From SZUA-430 sp040080835 (GTDB taxonomy: Bacteria; Pseudomonadota; Alphaproteobacteria; Micropepsales; Micropepsaceae), in contig JBEBHP010000001.1 of NCBI GenBank assembly GCA_040080835.1, forward strand, positions 124,001-188,000: 64,000 nt of DNA. Reading direction: 5' to 3'. This document shows, one piece after another, positions 1 to 9,277 of this stretch. Position numbers and translations under genes: made by a program. The notes beneath the pieces were generated by a model. The model made no database searches. It was not told the DNA's origin and worked only from the letters and a program-made list of their open reading frames with translations. Position 1 is the stretch's first letter. Every line of letters begins with the position of its first letter.

Positions 1-1287
1 GACGAAATAGTGGTAGGCGGCCCACAAGTTGAGTAGCGATGTACACATAAGTGCGTACCGCAATGCGTCGCTACCAAACTGCGGAGTGAGCGCATCACTC
101 AGCATTCCGACAGCCAATGGTCCAAGACCCAAAGCTATCAGATTCAGCACGAACAACATGATCGCGGAAACAGTCGTTCGCATGGACACCGGCGCCACAC
201 TTTGCACGATCGCAAAGCTGGGTCCAAGGTAGAAGGCGCCCAAAACCGATGCTGGCAGATAGAATACAAGCGCCAGATTGAAGCTGTCGGAAAGATAGAA
301 GCCCAGGATCAGCGGCGCTGCGATAGCTTTGGCAACAGAAATGACCCACGCGTTCCAGCGCTTGTCTTGCCGGGAAAGGCGATCTGCGAGATATCCGCCC
401 AAAAGTGCCCCAAATCCACCCAGCATGCCGACGATGGGACCCAACACCAATCCAATTTCCACACCAGAAATTCCATGCGTTCGCTTGAGGAACGATGCAG
501 CCCACATCACCCCCCCATAGCCTACAAACGACGTCAGGGTGACCCCGATAACCACATGCCGGCACGCTTGCGAATGCCATATAAAGGCAAAGGCCGCGCG
601 CAACGCTGCAACTGTCTCTTGCCAGTCCTGGGCTTTTCGGGCCTCGGCAGCTTTTCCTTCAAACAGACCTCGTGGTGGTTCTGATACTGTAAAGAAAATC
701 AGCGTCGAAATGAGCAGACCGGGCAGCCCAACCACAAAGAACACCGGACGCCACCCCCACGCTTCTGCTAAGGGGGCACCAATCAAAAACCCGAGCATTC
801 CTCCCAGGTAAACGCCCAACGCATAAAATCCAAGCGCGCCGGATCGCTCGTGTGGCGCATACATGTCTGCAATCATCGAATGTGATTGGGGCGACGATCC
901 CGCCTCGCCGATGCCAACGCCAATGCGCGCGGCGACCAGTTGCCAGTAATTCCCGGCAAGACCGCACAAAGCGGTCATGACGCTCCAGACAGCGACCGCT
1001 CCGGCAACAATATTTCTCCGATTGGCGCGATCAGCAATCATCGCCAAGGGAATGCCCAGCGTCGCGTAAAAAATTGCAAACGCAAATCCCGTCAGCAGCC
1101 CCAATTGAGTGTCAGAAAGCGAAAGGTCCTTTTTTATATGCTCCGCCACCGCTCCGACGATAGTCCGGTCGAGATAGCTAGATGTGTATGCCAGCGTAAG
1201 CAGGACCAATGCATAGGTCCTGTGCGACTTCACTTTCATCGCCAGCTCGCTGTTCGTCTCAACGGTACCTGCAACTGTTCCCGGCAT
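1..1287 (-). CDS. MFS transporter, spinster-like family (3' end outside window)
   Basis: The frame is open from an ATG at 1287 to the window edge, giving 429 residues without a stop, so the C-terminus is missing. The protein is a string of hydrophobic helices. A motif-A loop (MIADRANRR, near residues 83-91) lies between helices 2 and 3, and YLDRTIVG lies in helix 1, as in spinster-type major facilitator proteins. A GGGAGG site sits just ahead of the ATG and fixes the start over the internal ATG at 1237. The substrate cannot be read from sequence. Related proteins carry organic acids, lipids or aromatic compounds by proton symport. The M16 peptidase gene upstream on the same strand ends at 1402. 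Confidence 0.85.
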   Translation of the reverse strand, partial: MPGTVAGTVETNSELAMKVKSHRTYALVLLTLAYTSSYLDRTIVGAVAEHIKKDLSLSDTQLGLLTGFAFAIFYATLGIPLAMIADRANRRNIVAGAVAVWSVMTALCGLAGNYWQLVAARIGVGIGEAGSSPQSHSMIADMYAPHERSGALGFYALGVYLGGMLGFLIGAPLAEAWGWRPVFFVVGLPGLLISTLIFFTVSEPPRGLFEGKAAEARKAQDWQETVAALRAAFAFIWHSQACRHVVIGVTLTSFVGYGGVMWAASFLKRTHGISGVEIGLVLGPIVGMLGGFGALLGGYLADRLSRQDKRWNAWVISVAKAIAAPLILGFYLSDSFNLALVFYLPASVLGAFYLGPSFAIVQSVAPVSMRTTVSAIMLFVLNLIALGLGPLAVGMLSDALTPQFGSDALRYALMCTSLLNLWAAYHYFV

Positions 1288-1366
1288 CGACCCTCCCTGC
1301 GTGCATCGCCCACGCTAGGTCACGATACCCGGTATTGCTTTCGTTGCAACCACTACGAGGCAAGAC

Positions 1367-1391
1367 TGCGGCACCCTTGGTGGATGCCGCA
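1367..1391 (-). terminator. small inverted repeat downstream of the M16 peptidase gene
   Basis: Arms TGCGGCA (1367-1373) and TGCCGCA (1385-1391) are perfectly complementary around an 11-base loop, 11 bases past the peptidase stop codon. No T-tract follows on the minus strand, so termination is only a guess from position. Confidence 0.25.
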
Positions 1392-1401
1392 CCAGAGGCA
1401 A

Positions 1402-4269
1402 TTACTTCAAGCTAGGTGCTGGAACAACTTCAACTGAAAGTCCCAGTTGATCGAGCTGCGGCTTGACGACCGAGGCATCGCCGACGATTACCCAAAGCAG
1501 ACTTGTTGCATCGAGTTTCGCACGCGCAGCATCGTCCAGGTCTTTCGCCGAAAGCGCCTGATACTTGGCCGGGAGGGACTCGTAGTAATCGTCCGGACGA
1601 CCATAGTTCACGATAGTCTGCAGCCCCCCCAGTACCGCGCCTGATGTCTCGAAGCGGCCGGGCAGTCCTCTCACATTCCCATTAATCGTGCGCTCAAGTT
1701 CGTCGGCCGACACTCCTTTGCTTGAAAGAAATGCACTCATGTCTGAAAGAAGCTCCTTGACGGCGTCCCCGGTCTTGTCCGACTGAACAGGTGCATTGAT
1801 GCTGAACGGCGCGCTCTCCAGATAATTTTGCACCGAACTGCGAACACCGTATGACCAGCCCTTCGTCTCACGCAGATTCATGTTGAAACGTGACAGGAAG
1901 CTACCACCCAGAACCTCATTGGCTGCCCGAAGGGTTACGAGGTCGTCACGCCCCTTCGCGTCAAGAATTTCGCCGCCAGAAATCACCGACTGGGGAGACT
2001 TTGGACGATCTACCAGGACGACTCGTGACTTGGGCTTCGGCACCAACACGTCAAATGACTTGCGTGGGAGCGATGTCGCTGGTGCCTTCCAGTCTCCAAA
2101 GCTTTTTTCCAGGGCTGCAGTAATCTGCGCAAGAGTGGTGTCCCCGACCACAAAGAAGCGCGCATTGTCCGGACGCAACCATTGACCCTGGAATGTAACA
2201 AGGTCGATGCGCGAAAGCCTGGCCACCACCCCTGGATCACCAGTGCCGCTCGGTGGAATCCCGTAAGGATGTGAGTTTCCAAACAGCAACGGCCAGATCG
2301 TGCGCGAAGCAATTGCGTTGGGATTGTTGAACTCCGCCGAAATCCGGGCCAATTGCTGGTCCCTCAGTCGATCTACTTCGGAGGCTTCAAACGCGGGATT
2401 GCGAACGATATCCGCAAGCAAAGCCACTGAGGCATCAAGATTTGGTGCCAGCGCATCCAGGCTCACGCTGGTGCGGTCCAGAGATGCGAAGGTGCCCACT
2501 GAAGCGCCCAGCCGCTCGCTCTCTTCAGCGATCTGCGTGCTGCTTCGTGATGTGGTTCCTTCCCGCATGAGGCTCAACATGAGCGATTGGGTACCCAGCG
2601 CAGACTTTGGGTCAGCCGCATAACCGGCATCAAACTCGATGACCGCCTGAACGACCGGAACAGCTGCGCGACGCGCAAACACGACTTCGATCCCGTTTGA
2701 AAGCTTGCCGCGCTCAATGGCCGGGAAATCGAGTGAAGCTAAAGACCCCACGTCTGGAAGCTTCGAGCGGTCTACTGCAGATCTCATGCCGACACCAGCC
2801 CAGTCATCCGACGGATCGTGGTGGAACCGGGCACCGGACGCGTTGCTGATCTTCAGACCTGGATCCCCTCCCCGTTCAGCCCCGCTCTCGGTACGCTCTC
2901 CAGGCGCAACAGTGAGTGAATACGCAGGCCGTGAGAGCCACTTCTTGGAACTGGCCGAAACCGCCTCTGGTTTGAGCGCTGCCCACGCCAGGAGTTCCTT
3001 TTTGTAAAAGTCCGGATCGTGTGAATAAAGCTCACCCTGCGCCAACGCGACGGCCTTGCCTCGAAATCCCCCGACAGACTCAAAACCACGGATTGTCCCC
3101 GATACTGCACTTGTTGCGGCTCGGCCCAGCTCGTCCCGAGTCGGGCCACTTTTGATAAATTCGGAGATCACTTCATCAAGCCGCTTTGCAACGACTTCCG
3201 GATTGCCTCCTGGCTTGACGTCGGCACTGACCGTAAACATGCTGGCATGCTGGAACACCTGCACATCAGCAGAGACCTGAACTGCAATCTTCTCAGACCT
3301 GACAAGTGCATTGTCGAGTCGTGAACTTGATAGCCCGCCGAGCACCGTCGCTGCGGCCTGCAGTGCAACAGATTCCCGGTCATTCAGACCCGGTACTGCC
3401 CACATGCGATAGATCCGCGTTGTAGCCACCCGATCTTTCATCACCTCGCTCTTGGGCGCGCTGAGGGTAGGTACTGGTGCATTGACCTTCTGCACGCCTG
3501 GACCGCGTTTGATGTCGCCAAAATACTTCTCAACTAGTGGCTTCGCCGCGCCCACATCAATGTCCCCAGCAAGGACCAGCACAGCATTGTTCGGCCCATA
3601 GTTGTCAGAGAACCACTTCTTCACGTCGGACAGACTTGCGCCATTCAGGTCGGCCATCGAGCCAATTGTCGAATGATGGTAGGGATGACCCGCCGGGAAA
3701 AGACTTTCCTGCTGCGCATATTCCACTAGTCCGTACGGCTGATTGTCTCCTTGCCGCTTTTCATTCTGCACCACGCCACGCTGGTTATCGAGCTTCTCTT
3801 GCGTGACAGCGCCAAGGAGGTGACCCATGCGGTCGCTCTCAAGGAACAACGCTCTTTCAAGAGCTCCGGTTGGAACTGTTTCAAAATAGTTCGTTCGATC
3901 CAGCCACGTCGTTCCGTTGAAGTCAGTGGCTCCAACTTGCTGCAATGGTTCAAAATAGTCCCCAGGAGCATTCTCCGAACCGTTGAACATCAAATGCTCG
4001 AACAGATGCGCAAACCCAGTTTTGCCCTTGGGTTCGTGCTTGGATCCCACGCCGTACCACACCGAGACCGCAACGACTGGAGCCTTTCGGTCAGTGTGCA
4101 CTATAACTCGCAAGCCATTTTTTAGCGTAAAACTTGAATGCTGGATATCCACGAGCCTTACCAGCTCGGCAACCGACGCAGCACCTGCCGCATTGACAGT
4201 TGGCACGAGAACTCCAGCGGCCGAAGCAGAGATCGCAAGCACAGAACACAACAATAGCGAACGCAGCAT
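1402..4269 (-). CDS. M16 family zinc metallopeptidase, two-domain, exported
   Basis: This 955-residue protein is a duplicated pitrilysin-type peptidase. A signal peptide (about residues 1-28, ending near NAA) sends it to the periplasm. The N-terminal M16 domain has the inverted zinc motif HLFEH (His88, Glu91, His92) and a downstream ALFLESDRM segment supplying the third zinc ligand. The second half repeats the fold (from about residue 510), but the corresponding helix reads LMLSLMREGTTS with no HxxEH. It is therefore the non-catalytic partner lobe, as usual in this family. Such enzymes degrade short unfolded peptides in a clam-shell chamber. AAGGGA lies about 8 bases before the ATG. The gene is divergent from the SDR gene at 4405. 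Confidence 0.92.
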   Translation of the reverse strand: MLRSLLLCSVLAISASAAGVLVPTVNAAGAASVAELVRLVDIQHSSFTLKNGLRVIVHTDRKAPVVAVSVWYGVGSKHEPKGKTGFAHLFEHLMFNGSENAPGDYFEPLQQVGATDFNGTTWLDRTNYFETVPTGALERALFLESDRMGHLLGAVTQEKLDNQRGVVQNEKRQGDNQPYGLVEYAQQESLFPAGHPYHHSTIGSMADLNGASLSDVKKWFSDNYGPNNAVLVLAGDIDVGAAKPLVEKYFGDIKRGPGVQKVNAPVPTLSAPKSEVMKDRVATTRIYRMWAVPGLNDRESVALQAAATVLGGLSSSRLDNALVRSEKIAVQVSADVQVFQHASMFTVSADVKPGGNPEVVAKRLDEVISEFIKSGPTRDELGRAATSAVSGTIRGFESVGGFRGKAVALAQGELYSHDPDFYKKELLAWAALKPEAVSASSKKWLSRPAYSLTVAPGERTESGAERGGDPGLKISNASGARFHHDPSDDWAGVGMRSAVDRSKLPDVGSLASLDFPAIERGKLSNGIEVVFARRAAVPVVQAVIEFDAGYAADPKSALGTQSLMLSLMREGTTSRSSTQIAEESERLGASVGTFASLDRTSVSLDALAPNLDASVALLADIVRNPAFEASEVDRLRDQQLARISAEFNNPNAIASRTIWPLLFGNSHPYGIPPSGTGDPGVVARLSRIDLVTFQGQWLRPDNARFFVVGDTTLAQITAALEKSFGDWKAPATSLPRKSFDVLVPKPKSRVVLVDRPKSPQSVISGGEILDAKGRDDLVTLRAANEVLGGSFLSRFNMNLRETKGWSYGVRSSVQNYLESAPFSINAPVQSDKTGDAVKELLSDMSAFLSSKGVSADELERTINGNVRGLPGRFETSGAVLGGLQTIVNYGRPDDYYESLPAKYQALSAKDLDDAARAKLDATSLLWVIVGDASVVKPQLDQLGLSVEVVPAPSLK

Positions 4270-4404
4270 TTTGAATTTCCCTTACGAAATTATTCGCCGC
4301 GACAATACCAGCCACCACCATCAGAACAACAATCAACTTTTCGGAAAAGAAGACTAGCCCTGCGCGCGCGCCCTGTTATTCTTCCCTCAACGGGAGAAAT
4401 TCAC

Positions 4405-5370
4405 ATGAAAGATTTTGCAGGAAAAATTGCAGTCATCACCGGTGGCGGGACGGGAATGGGTCGCGAATTGGCAAAACAGCTTGTTGCCGAGGGTTGCACC
4501 GTCGCCATGTGTGACGTCTCAGCGGAGAATATGGCTGAGACCAGGCGCCAATGTTTGGCAAGCGCCCCACAGGGCACCAGGGCAATCACTTTCGTGGCTG
4601 ACGTCTCGGACGAAAAACAGATCCTCAAATTCAGGGACGCCGTTGGCAAGGAGCTTGATACGGACCACATCCACCTGCTTTTCAACAACGCCGGCATTGG
4701 TGGCGGGCCCAGCTTCATCAAGTCACCGCGTGAGGAATGGGAAAGGACGTTCAACGTCTGTTGGTTCGGCGTCTATTATTCAACACGCGCTTTCATCGAC
4801 ATGATCCTCAAGGCCAGTGAAGCACACATCATCAACACGTCGAGCGTGAATGGATTTTGGGCGTCCCTGGGGCCCAACCGCGCCCACACAGCCTACCCGG
4901 CCGCCAAGTTCGCCGTGAAGGGTTTCACTGAAGGATTGATCAACGACCTCCGGATAAATGCGCCACATGTAAAGTGCTCTGTCGTCATGCCGGGACACAT
5001 CGGCACGGCTATTGTGGAGAATTCGCGAAAGGTACTCACCGGCCACAAGATCAGTGAAATGTCTGGTAAGGAAATGGAAGACACAAGGCGCTCGATGAAA
5101 TCGATGGGCGTGCCCGTGGATTCGATGACTGACCTCCAGATTCAGCAAATGATGACGGAAATGGCTCGCATGTTCGAGGCCAATGCCCCAACGACTGCCG
5201 CGCAGGCGGCAACCATTATTCTGAACGGTGTACGCGAGGAAAAATGGAGAATTCTCGTTGGCGCTGATGCTGCGTCAATGGACGCACTGGTTCGCGAAAC
5301 GCCGGAGCAGGCATACGAACAGTCCTTTATGGATCGCCTGCGCGCAGCGGGTCATTGGCAAGCGATTTGA
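4405..5370 (+). CDS. SDR family NAD(P)-dependent oxidoreductase
   Basis: A 321-residue classical short-chain dehydrogenase. The cofactor-binding TGGGTGMG motif lies at residues 12-19, NNAG follows in the middle, and the catalytic YPAAK (YxxxK) comes after a serine-rich NTSSVNG strand. The C-terminal 70 residues are longer than in minimal SDRs and probably form the substrate lid. GGGAGAA lies 6 bases before the ATG. Substrate is unknown; relatives act on steroids, alcohols or acyl derivatives. The gene converges on the histidine kinase gene with only 12 bases between the stops, so the transcripts may overlap. Confidence 0.88.
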   Translation: MKDFAGKIAVITGGGTGMGRELAKQLVAEGCTVAMCDVSAENMAETRRQCLASAPQGTRAITFVADVSDEKQILKFRDAVGKELDTDHIHLLFNNAGIGGGPSFIKSPREEWERTFNVCWFGVYYSTRAFIDMILKASEAHIINTSSVNGFWASLGPNRAHTAYPAAKFAVKGFTEGLINDLRINAPHVKCSVVMPGHIGTAIVENSRKVLTGHKISEMSGKEMEDTRRSMKSMGVPVDSMTDLQIQQMMTEMARMFEANAPTTAAQAATIILNGVREEKWRILVGADAASMDALVRETPEQAYEQSFMDRLRAAGHWQAI

Positions 5371-5382
5371 ATTTGTTCCTGA

Positions 5383-6717
5383 TCACGCGACGTTGATTGT
5401 CATTTCCGCATGAAGGCCCCGTGGGCGTCGCCTTCGCAAGCGCACATCGCCTCCATGTGCTCTGGCAATTGAACGCGCAATTGAAAGGCCCAATCCATGC
5501 CCGGTTTTTTGTGAGCAGTTTGGGTCATGCAGGCGAACAAAAGGCTCGAACGCTCGCCCAAGGTCCGGCACAGCTATGCCAGGGCCTTCGTCCTCGACGG
5601 CGACAATGACCTTTGAATCGACGCTGCAAACCAGAACATCTGCTGAACCGCCATATTTGATGGCATTCTCAACAAGGTTGCGAACGGCACGTTTTATTTC
5701 GTTCGGTCGGCAATTTGCGATCACGCGGCTTTGCGCCCGGAATTGTATGCAACTGCCCATATCCGACAAGTCTGCGCAAATGCTCTCGACAAGGCTCCCG
5801 ACATCTATCTCGCGCGTGGCCTCTCCGCTCAGGCCGTTTCGGGACGCCGCGAGCGCAGCCTCGGTCAGTGTCTGCAGTTCGTCAATGCTGCCGACGAATT
5901 GATTCCGCAGAGACTCATCGACAATGAACTCGCTCTTCAGCCTCAGAGAAGTGATGGGTGTGCGCAAGTCATGCCCGACGGACGCCAGCACGACACGCTG
6001 GTTGTCCACTATTGGAATAATGCGTTGAGCCATTTCATTGAATGACTTCACGGCTCCTCGCAGCACCGAAGGACCCGAGGCAACAAGCGGTTGCACTGGC
6101 TTGCCGATTTTCATTCGCTGCGATGCTGCAGCGAGCTGTCGGAGCGGCACACTCAAGCGAAATGCAATCCAAGCGGAAAGCACCGTAAGTATCGCACCCG
6201 AAATAACGGCCGAAAACAGCAACCCTGGAAGCAACGTATCGTCGTCAGGCCAGCGAAACTCGGCGTTGATCCACTTTTGCGGCCCAATCGCGATGGCGAC
6301 ACTGAACCGTTCATAGCCACCTTTCTTGCGCTCTCCCAAAAGGTTGAGCTGGGGGCTACCGCGTTTGGCGACGCGGACGTCGGACTGAGGAACCATTCCA
6401 AGCGCGCCCTTCAGCCTGTCTTCTGCCTTCTCGTCCCGGTCTGCGTCGAGGGCCACCCGGGGTCGGTCGCCAAGCGAAACACGCTCCTGCCTGACTGATG
6501 CTAGCGCGAGCAAGCGCTGCCAATTATCCTCAGGCAATCGCTTCAGCAGAGAGTGCAGCGCGGAGAGACGGCCCTCCATCACACCCAGACGCTCAATTCG
6601 AATACTGTCAGCCCGTCGGTGTTCTGCGACGGCGAATGTAACGGCATTGGACAGGAGCAGGGCAGCCAGAACAGTCGCAGTCAGCTCTAGCCAGAGAGGC
6701 AGATGCAGCGCTTTCAC
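5383..6717 (-). CDS. sensor histidine kinase, EnvZ-like, with HAMP domain
   Basis: A 444-residue membrane kinase. It has an N-terminal helix (about 10-30), a periplasmic sensor of about 130 residues, a second helix (about 164-186), a HAMP linker, an H-box (GHDLRTPI, phosphoacceptor His249), an N-box (RNLVENAIKYG), and G-boxes EDEGPGI and GHGLGLS. I chose the GTG at 6717 because it forms a GTGA overlap with the regulator's stop, the usual sign of translational coupling; a longer frame reaches 6759 inside the regulator. The periplasmic domain is not one I recognise, so the signal is unknown. With the regulator it forms a complete two-component system, divergent from an EF-hand gene. Confidence 0.93.
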   Translation of the reverse strand: MKALHLPLWLELTATVLAALLLSNAVTFAVAEHRRADSIRIERLGVMEGRLSALHSLLKRLPEDNWQRLLALASVRQERVSLGDRPRVALDADRDEKAEDRLKGALGMVPQSDVRVAKRGSPQLNLLGERKKGGYERFSVAIAIGPQKWINAEFRWPDDDTLLPGLLFSAVISGAILTVLSAWIAFRLSVPLRQLAAASQRMKIGKPVQPLVASGPSVLRGAVKSFNEMAQRIIPIVDNQRVVLASVGHDLRTPITSLRLKSEFIVDESLRNQFVGSIDELQTLTEAALAASRNGLSGEATREIDVGSLVESICADLSDMGSCIQFRAQSRVIANCRPNEIKRAVRNLVENAIKYGGSADVLVCSVDSKVIVAVEDEGPGIAVPDLGRAFEPFVRLHDPNCSQKTGHGLGLSIARSIARAHGGDVRLRRRRPRGLHAEMTINVA

Positions 6718-7436
6718 AGAATGACGGGCTCGGCAGCAAAAACATATCCGCCACCCCATACGGTTTTGATTATCTGCGGAAAGCGAGGGTGCGCCTCTAG
6801 CTTCCTGCGCAGCCTCATGATCGCGTTGTCTATTGCCCGGTCGAATGGAAGCGCCTCTCGCCCACTAGTCAGATCAAGCAGGTCCTCCCGCTTCAGAACC
6901 ACTTTGGGGCGTTCAACAAAGACCGACAGAAGGGCAAATTCTCCAGCAGACAAAGGTATTCCCACACCCCGTTCGTCCAGAAGCTCACGCCTGACGCTGT
7001 CTAGGACCCAGCGGTCGAACTGCACCCGGGGCGGAACGCTTGCTTTCAGCCGAGGCGGCAGCGCTTTCACACGACGCAAGATCGCGCCGATACGGGCTAT
7101 AAGCTCACGAGGATTGAAGGGTTTGACAACATAGTCATCCGCACCCAGCTCAATGCCGACAATGCGGTCGACTTCGTCGGTCTTGCCGGTGAGAAACAGC
7201 ACGGGAATTTCTCCATTCTCCCGCAGGTAGCGGCAGAAGGTAAGTCCATCTTCGCCCGGCATGATGACATCAAGCACTACAAAGTCGAATGAGCGGGTGC
7301 GCAACAGCTTGCGAGCAGCGGCGGCGCTCTCGGCACCGGTCGCCCGGAAGCTGTTCTTTTGCAGGTATCTGATAAGTGGATCTCTGACATCACGTGCGTC
7401 ATCGACCACCAGAATGTGCGGATTGTTTTCAGCCAT
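6714..7436 (-). CDS. OmpR/PhoB family response regulator
   Basis: A 240-residue regulator. The receiver domain has an acidic pocket (VVDD, residues 11-14), phosphoacceptor Asp56 in VVLDVIMP, and the conserved lysine in VVKPF. The C-terminal winged helix (about 135-235) includes the typical RRKLE recognition-helix region and the GGGYVF end wing. The ATG at 7436 is preferred because the receiver fold begins immediately after it; 30 extra in-frame residues upstream look non-coding. No strong ribosome-binding site is visible. It precedes and overlaps the kinase gene by 4 bases. The 198-base region ahead of it is shared with the divergent EF-hand gene, a plausible target. Confidence 0.94.
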   Translation of the reverse strand: MAENNPHILVVDDARDVRDPLIRYLQKNSFRATGAESAAAARKLLRTRSFDFVVLDVIMPGEDGLTFCRYLRENGEIPVLFLTGKTDEVDRIVGIELGADDYVVKPFNPRELIARIGAILRRVKALPPRLKASVPPRVQFDRWVLDSVRRELLDERGVGIPLSAGEFALLSVFVERPKVVLKREDLLDLTSGREALPFDRAIDNAIMRLRRKLEAHPRFPQIIKTVWGGGYVFAAEPVIL

Positions 7437-7517
7437 GAATTTATATTGAAAAGGTACAGCCCGAATTGACGAGCTAACTTTGTAACAAAATGTGTCAACT
7501 TCGAGGCGCGACACACG

Positions 7518-7541
7518 ACAAAACAAATTCGTCCGTTTTGT
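7518..7541. promoter_or_regulatory. inverted repeat between the response regulator and EF-hand genes
   Basis: ACAAAAC (7518-7524) and GTTTTGT (7535-7541) are perfect complements around a 10-base spacer, in the 198-base region between divergent starts (7436 and 7635). The spacing of about 1.7 turns fits a dimeric regulator. OmpR-type proteins more often use direct repeats, so which protein binds, if any, is open. Confidence 0.3.
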
Positions 7542-7634
7542 GCCTTAAGTTGGCAACACTGAAACGACACACATCGTTCCGCCGCAACGACGCGGTTTAC
7601 AGATCACTCCACAAGAAACAGGAACGATACGATT

Positions 7635-8198
7635 ATGGCAAATGTTGTTTGGACCGGTGCGGTCGCGGGTACACTTGCAGTTGTCGCCGCTGCAGCCGCA
7701 TTTGGATATTCCTCCTTTATGGATACCGACACGTCGAACCCGACGCTTCGCGGACGCCAGGGACCACCACCTGAGTCTCAGATGATGCGGTTCGACGCAG
7801 ACAAGGACGGTCGGGTATCGAGGCCCGAACTCGACGGCGCACTGATGTCTGAATTCAGAGGTGTAGACACAAACGGCGACGGACGTCTGGACGCTGCAGA
7901 GATTCAACGCCACATTGACACACGCCGTGCCGACCGAACTGCCAGGATCGAAGCGTGGAGGGCAAAGGCCAAGGCACAAGGCATTGACCCCAAGAAAGTG
8001 CCGCCAGAACTGGATGAGCGGGACAACATCGACACGCTTCGATACGCTGACTGGAACATGGACGGCGTCATCACGCCTGATGAATTTGGCGGCCGGGCAC
8101 GCGCACAGTTTATGCGAACCGATCGAAACAGCGACGGCCTCATTTCGCCGAATGAAATTCGTCAGCGATCAAACAATCGAAAAGGGAATTCTGCCTAG
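7635..8198 (+). CDS. membrane-anchored protein with four canonical EF-hands
   Basis: A 187-residue protein. One hydrophobic helix (about residues 5-25) is followed by four complete 12-residue EF-hand loops: Asp54-Glu65, Asp78-Glu89, Asp139-Glu150 and Asp163-Glu174. Each starts with Asp, has Gly at position 6 and ends with Glu, so all four should bind calcium. The loops form two pairs separated by a charged, probably helical linker (about 95-130). The helix may be an uncleaved anchor or a signal peptide, so the hands probably face the periplasm. It is divergent from an OmpR/EnvZ-type pair, which suggests but does not prove a calcium-linked regulon. Confidence 0.88.
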   Translation: MANVVWTGAVAGTLAVVAAAAAFGYSSFMDTDTSNPTLRGRQGPPPESQMMRFDADKDGRVSRPELDGALMSEFRGVDTNGDGRLDAAEIQRHIDTRRADRTARIEAWRAKAKAQGIDPKKVPPELDERDNIDTLRYADWNMDGVITPDEFGGRARAQFMRTDRNSDGLISPNEIRQRSNNRKGNSA

Positions 8199-8223
8199 GA
8201 AGCGTCTCTTTCCTGGCAGTTTG
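8191..8223 (+). terminator. hairpin overlapping the end of the EF-hand gene
   Basis: CTGCC-AGGAA (with one bulged T) pairs with TTCCTGGCAG across a 7-base loop, followed by TTT. The stop codon lies in the left arm. The shape fits a weak intrinsic terminator; the T-tract is short. Confidence 0.4.
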
Positions 8224-9277
8224 CGCGCTCATTCGCGTGGAAAGTGAAGCTGAACAAGCGAGTTTCATTGTTCATCTGCATCGGCCACGCGAATGCCGCC
8301 TGCACTATGTCACTCAATTGCAAATATCAGCGGAGAACCCGAAAATAGTTGGGCGTTTGGGGGCGGGGCCATGGTGACAACGCGGGGACAGTTCGCATAG
8401 TGTGCAGCGTGTTTGTTGAAGCTGACTGCGATCTGGTCATATTCGGATCAGTTGGAACGGGCGAATTGAATTCGGAGTTTTATGGGTTATTCTGTGCGCA
8501 ACAGGCAGCGCCACACAGGAATTCTCTGCCGTTGCAAGGATCCAAAATAACAGCGGGCTCCTAGTGGTTCGGATAATTCGGATATCGCTGGTGACGTGAT
8601 CCGGCCGAAAACACTAGAGAGCCCGCGCCCCCCGCTTGTGGCGCGCGTTCGAATTGCGCCTTGGCGGTTAGTCGGCCGTTCAGCGGCATCCCCACACCGG
8701 ATGAACGATCCAACACCCGCACATTTTGGCTGCGCACCCCAAAAGGTCAACGCATCGGACCGATATTCCCCTCATGCGTGTCAGATTCGCCACCAAGGAC
8801 TGGTAAGTAAGGTCAAGTACACCACCGTTTATGGGGTGCCGCGGGAAGGTCGTTTCGGCGGCTGTCGCATTGAGTTAAAGCTGCAACAAATTCCCTGGGA
8901 AGAAGCACTGGAAAAGCACTGGAAACGGTGACTCCTTGCTGGGCGAACTCTTCGTTTCAACTCAACCAGTAATTGAGCGATCTTCAATATCCACGAACCA
9001 ACACCTGACCAACTGCTCGTGCTCAGAAATGCGCAGAAAGCTGGGACCGCACCAGACACAACTTTCCGCATCCGATTCGGTTTGAGAATTACATCGCGAA
9101 CCAATGACCGAAATATGGTAAACGAGAAATCGGCGGTCAGCTAAATCGCACAGCAGGGCGCGCGTCGCCTGCTCCAGAAAGCGCATCAAAAACGTTTTCG
9201 AAATTTCACTCAGCTTGCCGCAATAAGAACACGACCGGCGCGCATGACATACACACAGAAAGAAGGGAGTGCTCCTC
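8199..9277. other. 1.08 kb stretch with no convincing gene
   Basis: Short open frames exist on both strands, but none has a good ribosome-binding site plus protein-like composition. The stretch holds the terminator-like hairpin at its left end, a long imperfect hairpin at 8553-8626, a T-arm-like stem-loop at 8643-8659, and a TTGCCGCAA palindrome (9215-9223) about 55 bases before the phasin-like gene. It may hide a non-coding RNA or a decayed gene. Confidence 0.5.
8553..8626. ncRNA. long imperfect hairpin, candidate structured RNA or palindromic element
   Basis: GCGGGCTC (8553-8560) pairs with GAGCCCGC (8619-8626), CTAGTG (8561-8566) with CACTAG (8612-8617), TTCGG (8568-8572) with CCGAA (8605-8609), and GGAT (8580-8583) with ATCC (8599-8602). 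That gives 23 pairs with small bulges. The arms are too long and ordered for chance. There is no T-tract on either side, and the nearest gene ends 350 bases away. Orientation and function are unknown. Confidence 0.4.

Noticed and set aside
8643..8659. tRNA or tmRNA gene
   Set aside because: Only the T-arm-like stem-loop is present. I find no acceptor pairing, anticodon arm or CCA end around it, and no SsrA tag coding region.
8596..8931. 111-codon plus-strand gene in the gap
   Set aside because: The start lies inside the long hairpin, there is no ribosome-binding site, and the product matches nothing I know, though its last 40 residues look slightly protein-like.
8962..9230. Minus-strand coding region ending at 8962
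   Set aside because: The frame reads through the phasin-like gene, has no good start in the gap, and its cysteine- and serine-rich composition is not convincing.
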